Shown here one piece after another: positions 1 through 7,389 of a DNA stretch of 17,665 nucleotides; the first letter of the stretch is position 1; every line of letters starts with the position of its first letter. A model generated the notes under the pieces. The model was not told where the DNA came from, did not search any database, and saw only the letters and a list, made by a program, of their open reading frames with translations. The stretch lies in contig CAKTXH010000044.1 in the NCBI GenBank assembly GCA_934630975.1, positions 1 through 17,665 of the forward strand, read 5' to 3'. This DNA is from an uncultured Clostridia bacterium. GTDB lineage: Bacteria > Bacillota > Clostridia > Christensenellales > Aristaeellaceae. The translations under genes and the position numbers were made by a program.

Positions 1-1034
1 GCCTTCTTGCTCAGCGGGATGCCGCGCTGGCTGTTCATCAGCTTCGCGCCCTCGTCGCTGTTGAGCAGGAACTCGATGAGCTGAGCCGCCGCCTGCTTGT
101 CCGCCGCGGTGTTGGCGATGGCAAACGCCAGAGAAACCTTGGTGAAGCCGCCGTGGTATTCGCCCATGTCGGCGAAGTAGTTGCCGACGATGAACTCCTG
201 ACCCTCGCTCAGCGCCTTTTCAAACTTGCTCGCGGAGGAATCCCACTCGAAGATGCCGGCGTACTTGCCTTCCATCCACTTGGGGTTCTTGTCCAGGCTG
301 TCCGCGCCGTCGCCGGTCAGGGTTTCGGAGGTCGGGATGACGTGGTTGTCTTCCAGGCTCTGGATGAACTCGAGGCCCTTGGCGATTTCCTCGGTGGTGT
401 AGTTGAGCTGGCCGTCGACAACCCAATCCTTGCCGTACACGCTCTCCACGTAGTAGACCATCAGGATCATCTTGTCGTAAGCGCCCAGCGCCAGCGGGTA
501 GTAATCGTCGCCGAGCTTCTCAGCGAAGACCGGGCCGGCGGCCATCAGGTCGGCCAGCGTGGTCGGGGTCGCAAGGCCGGCCTTCTCAAAGGTGGTCTTG
601 TTCCAGTAGAAGATACGGCCGGTCATCGCCACCGGGATAGCCAGAAGCTTGCCGTCGATGGTGCACTGGGCGAGAGACTTCTCGTCGAACTGGGACAGGT
701 CGATGATGTCCGCAACCTGGTTGAGGTCGTAGAACTTGCTGGAGCCGTCCGCGTTGGTGAAGGAGTACAGCCAGTTCCAGTTGATCTGGTTCACGTCGAA
801 CGCAGAATCAGAAGCGAAATACTGGCTCATCTTGTCTTCCCAGCCGCTCCACGCGCTGTACGTGCACTGCACGTCAATGCCGGTCGCGGCCTTGAAAGCC
901 TCGACGGCCTGCTGGGTCGCTTCGTGACGGGCGTCGCCGCCCCACCAAGAGAAGGTCAGGGAGCCTTCGGCCATCGCGCAAACGGCGGTCAGCGCCAGCG
1001 CGAGCGTCAGCAGGCATGCGATCATCTTTTTCAT
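1..1034 (-). CDS. ABC transporter sugar-binding protein (partial, C-terminus off the window)
   Basis: This is an extracellular solute-binding protein of the carbohydrate ABC importer class. It captures a sugar outside the membrane and passes it to permeases, which are not in the window. About 344 codons are visible; the family usually has 410-440, so the C-terminus lies beyond the left edge. The start at 1034 is preceded by AGGAG about 10 bases upstream. Residues 1-22 form a signal peptide (MKKMIACLLTLALALTAVCA) ending in A-M-A, a signal peptidase I type site; Cys19 is in the context TAVC, a poor lipobox. The mature protein opens with FSWWGGDARHE and is rich in aromatic residues (WSGW, NWNWLYS), typical of sugar-binding clefts. 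The gene has its own consensus promoter and follows pectin-degradation genes on the same strand, so pectic or rhamnogalacturonan oligosaccharides are the likely ligand (inference). Confidence 0.9.
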   Translation of the reverse strand, partial: MKKMIACLLTLALALTAVCAMAEGSLTFSWWGGDARHEATQQAVEAFKAATGIDVQCTYSAWSGWEDKMSQYFASDSAFDVNQINWNWLYSFTNADGSSKFYDLNQVADIIDLSQFDEKSLAQCTIDGKLLAIPVAMTGRIFYWNKTTFEKAGLATPTTLADLMAAGPVFAEKLGDDYYPLALGAYDKMILMVYYVESVYGKDWVVDGQLNYTTEEIAKGLEFIQSLEDNHVIPTSETLTGDGADSLDKNPKWMEGKYAGIFEWDSSASKFEKALSEGQEFIVGNYFADMGEYHGGFTKVSLAFAIANTAADKQAAAQLIEFLLNSDEGAKLMNSQRGIPLSKK

Positions 1035-1172
1035 CACAATTCGCTCTCCTTTAAAAAAATTAAATTCTATTCTGCCGGGTTTTCCGGCGCCAAGGGGCTT
1101 GCCTACCCCTTTCAGCCAGGCACAAGACACGTCGGGGATTTCTGTTGAAAGCTGTTCCCTCTGTGCATGATC

Positions 1173-1201
1173 ATTATAATTTTTTGGGCAAGTTGTGTCA
1201 A
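1173..1201 (-). promoter_or_regulatory. Consensus housekeeping promoter for the sugar-binding protein gene
   Basis: Read on the minus strand, a perfect -35 hexamer TTGACA (1201 to 1196) is followed by a 17-base spacer and a perfect -10 hexamer TATAAT (1178 to 1173). Transcription would begin near 1166, giving a leader of about 130 bases before the start codon at 1034. The leader holds two short inverted repeats (GCCGG..CCGGC near 1075-1090 and AAGGGG..CCCCTT near 1093-1112). A promoter this strong normally needs a repressor if the gene is substrate-inducible. Confidence 0.85.
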
Positions 1202-1242
1202 GTGCATAAAATGGAAATCAATCTCTTGTGCGAAACTTTGTG

Positions 1243-1271
1243 AGGTTGAGCGATTAACCCGGCCTCAACCT
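1243..1271. repeat. Inverted repeat between the GH105 gene and the sugar-binding protein promoter
   Basis: AGGTTGAG (1243-1250) and CTCAACCT (1264-1271) form a perfect 8-base stem with a 13-base loop. It lies 15 bases past the GH105 stop codon and about 40 bases upstream of the -35 box of the next gene. It has no T-run on the minus-strand 3' side, so it is a poor intrinsic terminator. It could be an mRNA 3'-end structure or a regulator-binding site. Confidence 0.5.
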
Positions 1272-1286
1272 TTGTATAGCTATGCG

Positions 1287-2366
1287 TTAAACCTCCAGCG
1301 CGCAGCAGGCCATCAGGAAGGGCGCGGTGCCTTTCGTGTCCCCGCTGCACACGGTTTCGTGCACATAGTAGTCATAGCTGCCGTCGCGGTACGGCTCGCC
1401 GCCCAGCCCCGCGACCTTGCAGATGCGCGTGAGTTCCGGGTAGCCGTCCGCCGCCGTAACGACGTTCCGCGCCCAAAGCGCGTCCATGCTCTCCCGCGCG
1501 GCAGCCTCTTCCTTCGCGCCGCACAGGCCGAGCGCCTTGCCCTTGGCCAGCGCGTAAATGAACATCGCCGAGCAGGAGGATTCCGCGTAGTTCTCCGCGC
1601 TCTCCGGCCTGTCCATCACCTGATGCCAGAGCTTGTCCGTGCCGCGCACGGCCATCACCGCGTGCAGCAGCGATTTCATTTGCAGGCTCAGCCGCATATA
1701 CGCCGGGTGATTCTCCGGCAGGGCGGCGAGCACGTCCGCATGCGCCATCGCGAACCAGCCCATCGCGCGCCCCCACACATGCGGGGAAAGCCCCGTCTGC
1801 GGATCGGCCCACTTCTGCGCCTTCGCGCTGTCCCACGCGTGGGCATGCAGGCCGCTTTCAAGCCGCGTCTTTTCAAAGATCAGCTCCATCTGCTTTGCCG
1901 CCAGATCCGCCCACTGCATTTCGCCGAACGTCACGGCGAACTCCGCCAGAAACGGGCACGCCATGTAAATGCCGTCCAGCCACATCTGCTGGGGATAGAG
2001 CTTCTTGTGCCAGAAGCCGCCCTCCGCCGTCGTCGGCTGCCCCTTGATCTGCTCGATGAGCAGGCGGCACGCCTTTTCATACTTCGCCTCGCCCGTCGCC
2101 TTGAACAGCCGCAGCGCTGTGCGCCCCATGCAGATCATATCCAAATTATATTTTTCCGGCTCATAAGTTAGAATCCCGCCGTCCGCGGTCACGTATTGAT
2201 CCACGTTCGCCTTGGCCGCGTCGTAAAAGCGCTTGTCGCCGGTCGCCGCGTAAACATCCAGCCACGCCTTGGTGATGATGCCGCGCTCGTAGCACCAGTG
2301 ATAGTTATACTCCTGCTCACGGGCAAGCGTGCCTTCGCCCGCCCAAACGGTCTTTTCGTAGCTCAT
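1287..2366 (-). CDS. GH105 unsaturated rhamnogalacturonyl/galacturonyl hydrolase
   Basis: This is a 359-residue (alpha/alpha)6-barrel enzyme of the GH105/GH88 type, close in layout to YteR. Family members remove the 4,5-unsaturated uronic acid left at the non-reducing end of pectic or rhamnogalacturonan oligomers after lyase cleavage. The diagnostic block MWLDGIYMACPF holds the likely catalytic Asp131; Asp76 (NLDM), the WGRAMGW block (198-204) and SSCSAMFIYALAKG near the C-terminus also fit. Length is normal. The start at 2366 has AAAGGAG about 7 bases upstream. There is no signal peptide, so it acts in the cytosol. It follows the GH28 gene by 21 bases, so the two are surely co-transcribed. 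Exact linkage specificity cannot be read from sequence. Confidence 0.92.
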   Translation of the reverse strand: MSYEKTVWAGEGTLAREQEYNYHWCYERGIITKAWLDVYAATGDKRFYDAAKANVDQYVTADGGILTYEPEKYNLDMICMGRTALRLFKATGEAKYEKACRLLIEQIKGQPTTAEGGFWHKKLYPQQMWLDGIYMACPFLAEFAVTFGEMQWADLAAKQMELIFEKTRLESGLHAHAWDSAKAQKWADPQTGLSPHVWGRAMGWFAMAHADVLAALPENHPAYMRLSLQMKSLLHAVMAVRGTDKLWHQVMDRPESAENYAESSCSAMFIYALAKGKALGLCGAKEEAAARESMDALWARNVVTAADGYPELTRICKVAGLGGEPYRDGSYDYYVHETVCSGDTKGTAPFLMACCALEV

Positions 2367-2387
2367 GCCGTTCTCCTTTTCGAGTCG

Positions 2388-3626
2388 TTATTCCACGTCG
2401 CGCAGGGTGATTTCCTCTCCCCGCGCGCCGACGATGCGCAGGTCGGTCAGGTGCAGGCCGCGCACGTGCTCGGCCGTCAGCCCCGCCAGCGTCACGGGCT
2501 GCTGCACCGCGTTCATCACCGGGAAACTCGGCGCGGCCTCGACCAAATGAATCTGCGTGTTGACCACGCTGATATCCTCCAGCGGCGCTTCCGGCAGGCC
2601 GTAGAGACACGCCGCCGCGCTCTTGGCGTTCGTCACCACGATATCGGCCATGCGGATGCGGCGCACGTGCGGCGTCCGCTCGGTCACGGGCTGGGCGTTC
2701 GGGTCGGAAACGACGGGCAGTTTGCCGTCCTTGCCGCAGAAATACATCAGGTTGATCACCAGCGGGCAGAGCACGTCGTTCATCACGATGCCCGTCACGC
2801 TCACGTCCTCCACCGCGCCGCCGCGCCCGCGGCGGCTCTTGATGCGGATGCCGCGATCCGTGCCGTCAAACACGCAGCCGGTGATGGATACGCGGCGGAT
2901 GCAGCCGGTCATTTCGCTGCCCAGCACCACGCCGCCGTGGCCATGCACCATCGTGCAGCCGGTGATGGCGATGTTTTCGCAGGGCACGTTTTCCAGCGCG
3001 TCCTCCGTGCCCGCCTTGACCGCGATGCAGTCGTCGCCCACGTCGATGTGGCAGCCGGTGATGCGCACGTTGCGGCAGCTCTCCGGGTCAATGCCGTCCG
3101 TGTTGGGCGAATCGAACGGGTTCACAATCGTCAGCTTGTCGATCGTCACGTTCTCGCAGCGAACGGGGTGGATCGTCCAGTTCGGGCTGTTGTGCACCAT
3201 AAAATCGCTCATGCGCACGCGGGTGCAGTCCTCAAAGCAGACCGCGCAGGGGCGCGCCGCGTCCAGCGTCTTGGCGCGGAAGGCCGTCCACCATTTCTGG
3301 CCCTGCCCTTCCAGCGTGCCCATGCCCGTCAGCGCCACGTTGACCTCGTTTTTCGCGTAAATCAGCGGGCGGTGGCAGGGCTGCTCGTAACCCTCCCAGC
3401 GGATGTTGACGACGGGGTACGCGTCAAAGTCGTCGGTGAAGCGCAGAACCGCGCCCGCCTCCAGATGCAATTCAACGTTGCTGCGAAGCACGAGGCTCGC
3501 CGTCTCGTATTCGCCCGCGGGCACAACCACGCGCCCGCCGCCCTGCGCGGCCGCCGCGTCAATCGCGCGCTGAATCGCGTCGCCGCAGAATTCCCCGCGC
3601 ATCGCGCCGAAATCCAAAATATTCAT
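2388..3626 (-). CDS. GH28 polygalacturonase (intracellular)
   Basis: This is a 412-residue parallel beta-helix glycoside hydrolase of family GH28 (pectinase fold). All four signature blocks are present: NTDGID (175-180), GDDC (197-200, the catalytic Asp pair), GHGG (229-232, catalytic His230) and RIK (261-263). The N-terminus DFGAMRGEFCGDAIQRAIDA is the usual pectate-lyase-superfamily opening. Members hydrolyse alpha-1,4-galacturonic or rhamnogalacturonan linkages. No signal peptide is present, so this one probably trims imported oligogalacturonides by exo-action (inference). The start ATG overlaps the rpiB stop by one base (TGATG), so translation is coupled. The repeated ITGC motifs (for example at 189-192 and 221-224) mark helical turns of the beta-helix. 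Confidence 0.93.
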   Translation of the reverse strand: MNILDFGAMRGEFCGDAIQRAIDAAAAQGGGRVVVPAGEYETASLVLRSNVELHLEAGAVLRFTDDFDAYPVVNIRWEGYEQPCHRPLIYAKNEVNVALTGMGTLEGQGQKWWTAFRAKTLDAARPCAVCFEDCTRVRMSDFMVHNSPNWTIHPVRCENVTIDKLTIVNPFDSPNTDGIDPESCRNVRITGCHIDVGDDCIAVKAGTEDALENVPCENIAITGCTMVHGHGGVVLGSEMTGCIRRVSITGCVFDGTDRGIRIKSRRGRGGAVEDVSVTGIVMNDVLCPLVINLMYFCGKDGKLPVVSDPNAQPVTERTPHVRRIRMADIVVTNAKSAAACLYGLPEAPLEDISVVNTQIHLVEAAPSFPVMNAVQQPVTLAGLTAEHVRGLHLTDLRIVGARGEEITLRDVE

Positions 3627-4075
3627 CAGCCCAAATCCTCCCCGTTTTCAATCGCGGCAATCTGGTCAATGCGGCGCTGATGGCGGCCGCCCTCAAATTC
3701 GCTCGTCAGGAAGGTCTGGGCGATCATGCGGCCCAGTTCCGTGCCGACCACGCGCGCGCCAAGGGCCAGCATGTTCGCGTCGTTGTGCGCGCGGCTCATC
3801 TTGGCGGAATAGCAGTCCGAGCAGGCGCAGCAGCGGATGCCCTTCACCTTGTTGGCGGCGATGGAAATGCCGATGCCCGTGCCGCAGCACAAAATGCCGC
3901 GCTCACATTCCCCGCTGACGACGGCCCTGGCCGCGCGCTGGGCGAACACCGCATAGTCGCAGCTATCCGCGGTATAGGTGCCATAGTCGTGATAGGGCAG
4001 CCGCATCTCATCCAGCAGCGCCATGATTTCCTTTTTCAGCGGCAGACCCGCGTGGTCGCTTCCCAGTGCAATCAT
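3626..4075 (-). CDS. rpiB: RpiB/LacAB-family sugar-phosphate isomerase
   Basis: This 149-residue protein has the normal length and motifs of ribose-5-phosphate isomerase B: GSDHAG near the N-terminus, the active-site block CCGTGIGISIAANK with the catalytic Cys, YSAKMSRAHNDANMLALGAR with the catalytic His-Asn pair, and EGGRHQRRID near the C-terminus. RpiB interconverts ribose 5-phosphate and ribulose 5-phosphate in the pentose phosphate pathway; relatives isomerise galactose 6-phosphate or uronate-derived ketoses. Being the first gene of a coupled set with GH28 and GH105, it may act on a pectin-derived intermediate instead (inference). The start at 4075 has a perfect AGGAGGT 7 bases upstream. 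No convincing promoter is visible just upstream. Confidence 0.9.
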   Translation of the reverse strand: MIALGSDHAGLPLKKEIMALLDEMRLPYHDYGTYTADSCDYAVFAQRAARAVVSGECERGILCCGTGIGISIAANKVKGIRCCACSDCYSAKMSRAHNDANMLALGARVVGTELGRMIAQTFLTSEFEGGRHQRRIDQIAAIENGEDLG

Positions 4076-4124
4076 GATGATACCTCCTGCACACGTTCAA
4101 AATTGAATCGTCTCTTCAAACCGC

Positions 4125-4249
4125 CGCGAAGCGAAACGGGAAGTCCAGAAACCTCAGGTTCTTGGCAGGGTTTGGGGCGGCGCCCCAATCGTTCCCCATC
4201 GCGAAGCGAAAACGAAACGGGAGTCAGGGAGCGAAGCGTTACCTGACTC
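4125..4249. repeat. Intergenic repeat region, REP-like family A copy 1
   Basis: The 187-base gap between rpiB and the zinc-ribbon gene is filled with structured repeat. It has a stem-loop 4145-4165 (CCAGAAACC, loop TCA, GGTTCTTGG; one mismatch and one wobble), then a perfect stem-loop 4172-4188 (TTGGGGC / GCCCCAA), then TTCCCCATCG. A sequence CGCGAAGCGAAACGGGA at 4125-4141 recurs with a 6-base insertion at 4200-4222. A third inverted repeat, GAGTCAGG (4221-4228) with CCTGACTC (4242-4249), lies 14 bases beyond the zinc-ribbon stop and may help end that transcript. The core 4147-4200 matches 13966-14018. Confidence 0.75.
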
Positions 4250-4262
4250 TTGAAAAGCTGCT

Positions 4263-4502
4263 TTAATCAATGAAATCCTCGGGCCGAAGCGGCTCTCTTC
4301 CGCTATCGCCCGTTTCCTCCTGCGCCTCGTGCTCAGCCGTATGATCCACAAAAACCAGGTGACGCAGGTTTTCGCGGCTGACAACGGTGTTCGTGCCCAT
4401 GCACGCCCGGCAGCGGTACAGGCACTCCGGGCAGACGCAGCCGAAGTTCGTCCCCTCCGACTGAATCATGTACGTGCCGCATTGCGGACATCCGCATCGC
4501 AT
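4263..4502 (-). CDS. Small cysteine-rich zinc-ribbon protein, function unknown
   Basis: This is a 79-residue protein whose first half is packed with cysteines: C3, C5, C8 near the start, then C22-x-C24-xx-C27 and C31-xx-C34. The pattern fits one or two zinc-binding knuckles. The second half is acidic and looks disordered (AEHEAQEETGDSGREPLRPEDFID). No signal peptide or membrane segment is seen, so it is probably cytosolic. The start at 4502 has GGGAGG about 9 bases upstream, and the gene begins 15 bases after the deacetylase stop, making it the last gene of that operon. I do not recognise the family. A role in binding nucleic acid or protein is possible but unsupported. Confidence 0.75.
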   Translation of the reverse strand: MRCGCPQCGTYMIQSEGTNFGCVCPECLYRCRACMGTNTVVSRENLRHLVFVDHTAEHEAQEETGDSGREPLRPEDFID

Positions 4503-4517
4503 TTCCGTCCGCCTCCC

Positions 4518-5243
4518 TTATTCCTGCGCCGCGTCGGGCAGCATCATATGCGCCCCGCAGCGCGACAATATCTCGCGATCCTCTTTCCCGGTGGAAAGCT
4601 GCCTGAATTCATAGCCGTTTTCGCGGAAATACGCGACCAGATCCGGCAGAATCCGCCGCGTTCTGGCCTTGCCGTCGTGCATCAGCAGGATGATCACATC
4701 CTTGCCGTGCGTCTGTTTCAGCGTGTATTCAAGCATTTCCTCGTCGCTGGAAAACGAATACTGCGCGTCGCCGGTCATCGTGTTCCAATCAAACCACGCG
4801 TAGCCCGCGTCGCGCACCTTCGTCTTGACGCGTGCGCTGTAACTCGAACTGCCGCCGGGAAAGCGGAATAAATCGGTCGAGAAGCCCGGCTCGATCTCCT
4901 CGCTCATCATCTTGTTGAACCGCTCGAGGTCGCGCAGCACAAAGCTTTCGTCGTTCTTGATCCGCCCGGCCGAATGGGCCATCGTGTGGCTGCCGACGGC
5001 ATAACCCGCCTGCACAATCTGCCTGGCGTATTCCGGGAAAGCGCGCACGCTCAGCCCCACCAGAAAGAACGTCGCGGGCACGTCCAGCTCCTGCAATTCT
5101 TCCAGCAGCTCGGGCGTGTCCTTCTTCGGCCCGTCGTCAAAGGTGAGGTAAACCACGCGCCGTGTTTCCGCCTGTTCCGCCGCGGCCGCGCACGGCAGCG
5201 CCGCGCACAGCAGGAGCAGCAGCGCAAGCCCTCGCTTGAACAT
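4518..5243 (-). CDS. Secreted NodB-type polysaccharide deacetylase
   Basis: This 241-residue protein is a carbohydrate esterase 4 (NodB homology) enzyme, which removes acetyl groups from N-acetylated sugars in peptidoglycan or other surface glycans. All five motifs are visible: TFDDGP (34-39, with catalytic and metal Asp36/Asp37), HTMAH (86-90, metal histidines), RFPGG (127-131), DWN, and LMHD (187-190, catalytic His). A hydrophobic signal peptide (FKRGLALLLLLCAALPCAAA) precedes it. I chose the ATG at 5243 because it has an AAAGGGGAAAG ribosome site; a GTG at 5261 would add six residues, overlap the proA stop and lack such a site. It lies in an operon with GtrA-like and LCP-like genes, consistent with an envelope role. 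The substrate is unknown. Confidence 0.92.
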   Translation of the reverse strand: MFKRGLALLLLLCAALPCAAAAEQAETRRVVYLTFDDGPKKDTPELLEELQELDVPATFFLVGLSVRAFPEYARQIVQAGYAVGSHTMAHSAGRIKNDESFVLRDLERFNKMMSEEIEPGFSTDLFRFPGGSSSYSARVKTKVRDAGYAWFDWNTMTGDAQYSFSSDEEMLEYTLKQTHGKDVIILLMHDGKARTRRILPDLVAYFRENGYEFRQLSTGKEDREILSRCGAHMMLPDAAQE

Positions 5244-5257
5244 CTCTCTTTCCCCTT

Positions 5258-6568
5258 TCACAGGAGCTTTTTATGCGTGAATCTGCGCCTGTCCGCCGCG
5301 AAATCGCCGACGATATCGCCGTGGCCGCGCAGAATGTACTTGTAGGAGCAAAGCCCCTCCAGCCCCATCGGGCCGCGCGCGTGAATCTTGCCGGTGGAAA
5401 TGCCGACTTCCGCGCCGAAGCCGTAGCGATAGCCGTCGGCAAAGCGCGTCGAGCAGTTCTGATACACCCCGGCGGAATCCACCAGCGCAAAGAACCTGCC
5501 TGCCGCCGCCTCGTCGCGGGTGATGATGCAGTCCGTATGGTGCGAGCCGTGCTTGTTGATGAAGGCAATCGCCTCTTCGATGGAATCCACCGTATGGATG
5601 GCCATCGTCAGCGCCAGATACTCGCGGCCCCAGTCGCTTTCATCCCCCACTTCGCTGGCAATGCCCGCGGCGTAAAGCGCGGCGCGGGCGCGCCCGTCCG
5701 CGCGCAGGGTCACGCCTGCCTCCGTCAGCGCGCGCGCAATCGCAGGCAGCGCGTTGGCAAGCTGCTGGCTGTGCACCAGCAGCATTTCCGCCGCGTTGCA
5801 GGCGGCGGGGTACTGCGTCTTCGCGTCCGTCACGACGCGCGCGGCCATCTGCGCGTCGCAGTCCGCATCCACATAGATGTGGCACACACCGTCGCTGTGC
5901 CCCAGCACCGGGATGCTGCTGTTTTCCATGATGTAGCGCACAAACGCGTTCGAGCCGCGCGGGATGATGAGGTCGATATCCTCGTCCATCTTGAGCATGA
6001 CGGAAACGTCCTCGCGCGTGGTCAGCAAGCCGCACCAGCCGTCCGGCAGACCCGTCGCGACGCTCGCGTCGCTGAGGATATCGAACAGCGCCTCGTTGGT
6101 GTGCATCGCCTCGCGCCCGCCCTTGAGCAGCACCGCGTTGCCGCTCTTGAGGCACAGGCCGCCGATCTGAATCAGCGCGTCCGGCCGCGATTCAAAAATC
6201 ACGCCGATTACGCCAATGGGGCAGCTGATGCGCGAGAGCACCAGCCCGTCGGCCAGCTCGGTGCGAAGCTGCTCCTGCCCGATGGGATCATCCATCGCGG
6301 CCAGCTGTTCCAGCCCCGCGCAAACGTCGTTCAGCTTGTGCGCGTCAAACTTCAGCCGCTTGAGCGCGGGCGCGGCCAGCCCTTCCTGTTCGGCCTGCCG
6401 CATATCCATTTCGTTGGCCTTAAAGACCTGGTTCGCCTTGGCGCGCAGCGCGGCGGCCACCGCCAGCAGCGCGCTGTTGCGCGTCTTGCTCGGCGAAGCG
6501 GCCAACGCAAAACTTGCCTGCTTGGCGGCGTGCGCCACATCCGCCGCCAACATTTCCCTTTTACTCAT
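5258..6568 (-). CDS. proA: Glutamate-5-semialdehyde dehydrogenase (gamma-glutamyl phosphate reductase)
   Basis: ProA reduces gamma-glutamyl phosphate to glutamate 5-semialdehyde with NADPH, the second step of proline synthesis, in the cytosol. The 436-residue length is normal. Characteristic blocks are PIGVIGVIFESRPDA (117-131), IPRGSN (202-207), TQYPAACNAAEMLLV with catalytic Cys257, the family signature IAFINKHGSHHTDC (334-347), and TGKIHARGPMGLEGL (392-406). The start at 6568 overlaps the end of the upstream LCP-like gene by 8 bases, so the two are translationally coupled. Its usual partner proB (glutamate 5-kinase) is not in the window, and the neighbours on both sides are cell-envelope genes, which is an odd setting for proA. 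Confidence 0.96.
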   Translation of the reverse strand: MSKREMLAADVAHAAKQASFALAASPSKTRNSALLAVAAALRAKANQVFKANEMDMRQAEQEGLAAPALKRLKFDAHKLNDVCAGLEQLAAMDDPIGQEQLRTELADGLVLSRISCPIGVIGVIFESRPDALIQIGGLCLKSGNAVLLKGGREAMHTNEALFDILSDASVATGLPDGWCGLLTTREDVSVMLKMDEDIDLIIPRGSNAFVRYIMENSSIPVLGHSDGVCHIYVDADCDAQMAARVVTDAKTQYPAACNAAEMLLVHSQQLANALPAIARALTEAGVTLRADGRARAALYAAGIASEVGDESDWGREYLALTMAIHTVDSIEEAIAFINKHGSHHTDCIITRDEAAAGRFFALVDSAGVYQNCSTRFADGYRYGFGAEVGISTGKIHARGPMGLEGLCSYKYILRGHGDIVGDFAADRRRFTHKKLL

Positions 6569-7376
6569 AAAGCGCCTCTTTCACCATCTGCCGCATCGCC
6601 GCCGTGTCGGCGCGCAGGGGTTCTTCGCTCGTTTTCTGTTCTTCAGTCGGCATCGCCATCTCGATGCGCTCGTTTCCGCCTTTGACGGCGGAAGCCAGCG
6701 TGATGGCGGTCATCGCGTTCAGGTTCGTATCCAGCGAACCGAGCAGCTTCGTGCCCAGCCCGAGCATGCTGCCCAAATTGCCGCTGTTGACGCCCTCGTA
6801 GAGCATCTGCATCAGCAGTTCATAGCCCCGGCTGCGGGCGGGATCGTCGCCTTCCAGATGCAGCCGGACATAGGCCAGCGCCTGCTCGCCGGAAAGATCG
6901 TTCCAGCCGAGATCCAGCCCCATCGCGGCGGCCTCCCGCTCGTCGAGCTTCATGCTCACCGTGTCAATCGCTTCCACCAGCTGGGGCAGGTTCGTCACAT
7001 CCAGCGCGACATACGTGCCGACGTTCAGCCCGAGCATCGTGTTGATCGTGCGCTCGACCAGCATGCCGCGGCATTTCTTCGCGCCCAGCGCGTAAACGTC
7101 GGCCAGCGGCGTTTCGCCCGCCTCCGGGATATCCGCCGTCAGCCTGCAATCCACGCGCAGCATCACCGAGCGGCCCGTGCGGCTGTTGATGGAGGCGATC
7201 ATCATCGTGTCGGTCGTATCGCCGTCCTGCAAGAGCACCAGAATGTTGGATACGTTTTGATCCAGCCCGGCCGCCATGTTGATATCGCGCTTGGTGACGG
7301 TGATTTCCGCCGACGCGCCCGCGCACAGCAGCGTCAGCAGCGCAAAGGCCAGCGCAAACAGACGAATATGCTTCAT
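6561..7376 (-). CDS. Secreted, divergent LytR-CpsA-Psr (LCP)-like protein
   Basis: LCP proteins transfer polyprenyl-linked glycopolymers (teichoic acids, capsule) to peptidoglycan outside the membrane. This 271-residue protein shows the LCP order: ILVLLQDGDTTDTMMIASIN (46-65) matches the usual GxDxR-x-DTMML block, VMLRVDCRL follows where IPRDT normally stands, and LSGEQALAYVRLHLEGDD (161-178) with RSR (181-183) matches the LNGxQALAYVRxR block. The expected arginine before DTMM is missing and IPRDT is rewritten, so pyrophosphate binding may be altered or lost. A signal peptide (1-23, ending ASA) replaces the usual membrane anchor. The gene lies 13 bases after gtrA and overlaps proA. LCP membership is likely; catalytic activity is doubtful. 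Confidence 0.75.
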   Translation of the reverse strand: MKHIRLFALAFALLTLLCAGASAEITVTKRDINMAAGLDQNVSNILVLLQDGDTTDTMMIASINSRTGRSVMLRVDCRLTADIPEAGETPLADVYALGAKKCRGMLVERTINTMLGLNVGTYVALDVTNLPQLVEAIDTVSMKLDEREAAAMGLDLGWNDLSGEQALAYVRLHLEGDDPARSRGYELLMQMLYEGVNSGNLGSMLGLGTKLLGSLDTNLNAMTAITLASAVKGGNERIEMAMPTEEQKTSEEPLRADTAAMRQMVKEALYE

Positions 7377-7389
7377 GAATCCTCCCGAA

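Noticed and set aside
1145..1158. Possible CcpA (cre) site TGAAAGCTGTTCCC downstream of the sugar-binding protein promoter
   Set aside because: It differs from the cre consensus at three positions including the central CG, so it is no better than chance.
2196..3680. 494-codon plus-strand frame opposite GH28 and GH105
   Set aside because: It is the antisense shadow of two well-supported hydrolase genes; composition is biased (His, Ala, Arg) and no start signal is present.
4076..4124. Search for a promoter directly before rpiB
   Set aside because: TTGAAG near 4115-4120 has no acceptable -10 at 16-18 bases. rpiB may be read from further upstream through the repeat region, but nothing here shows it.
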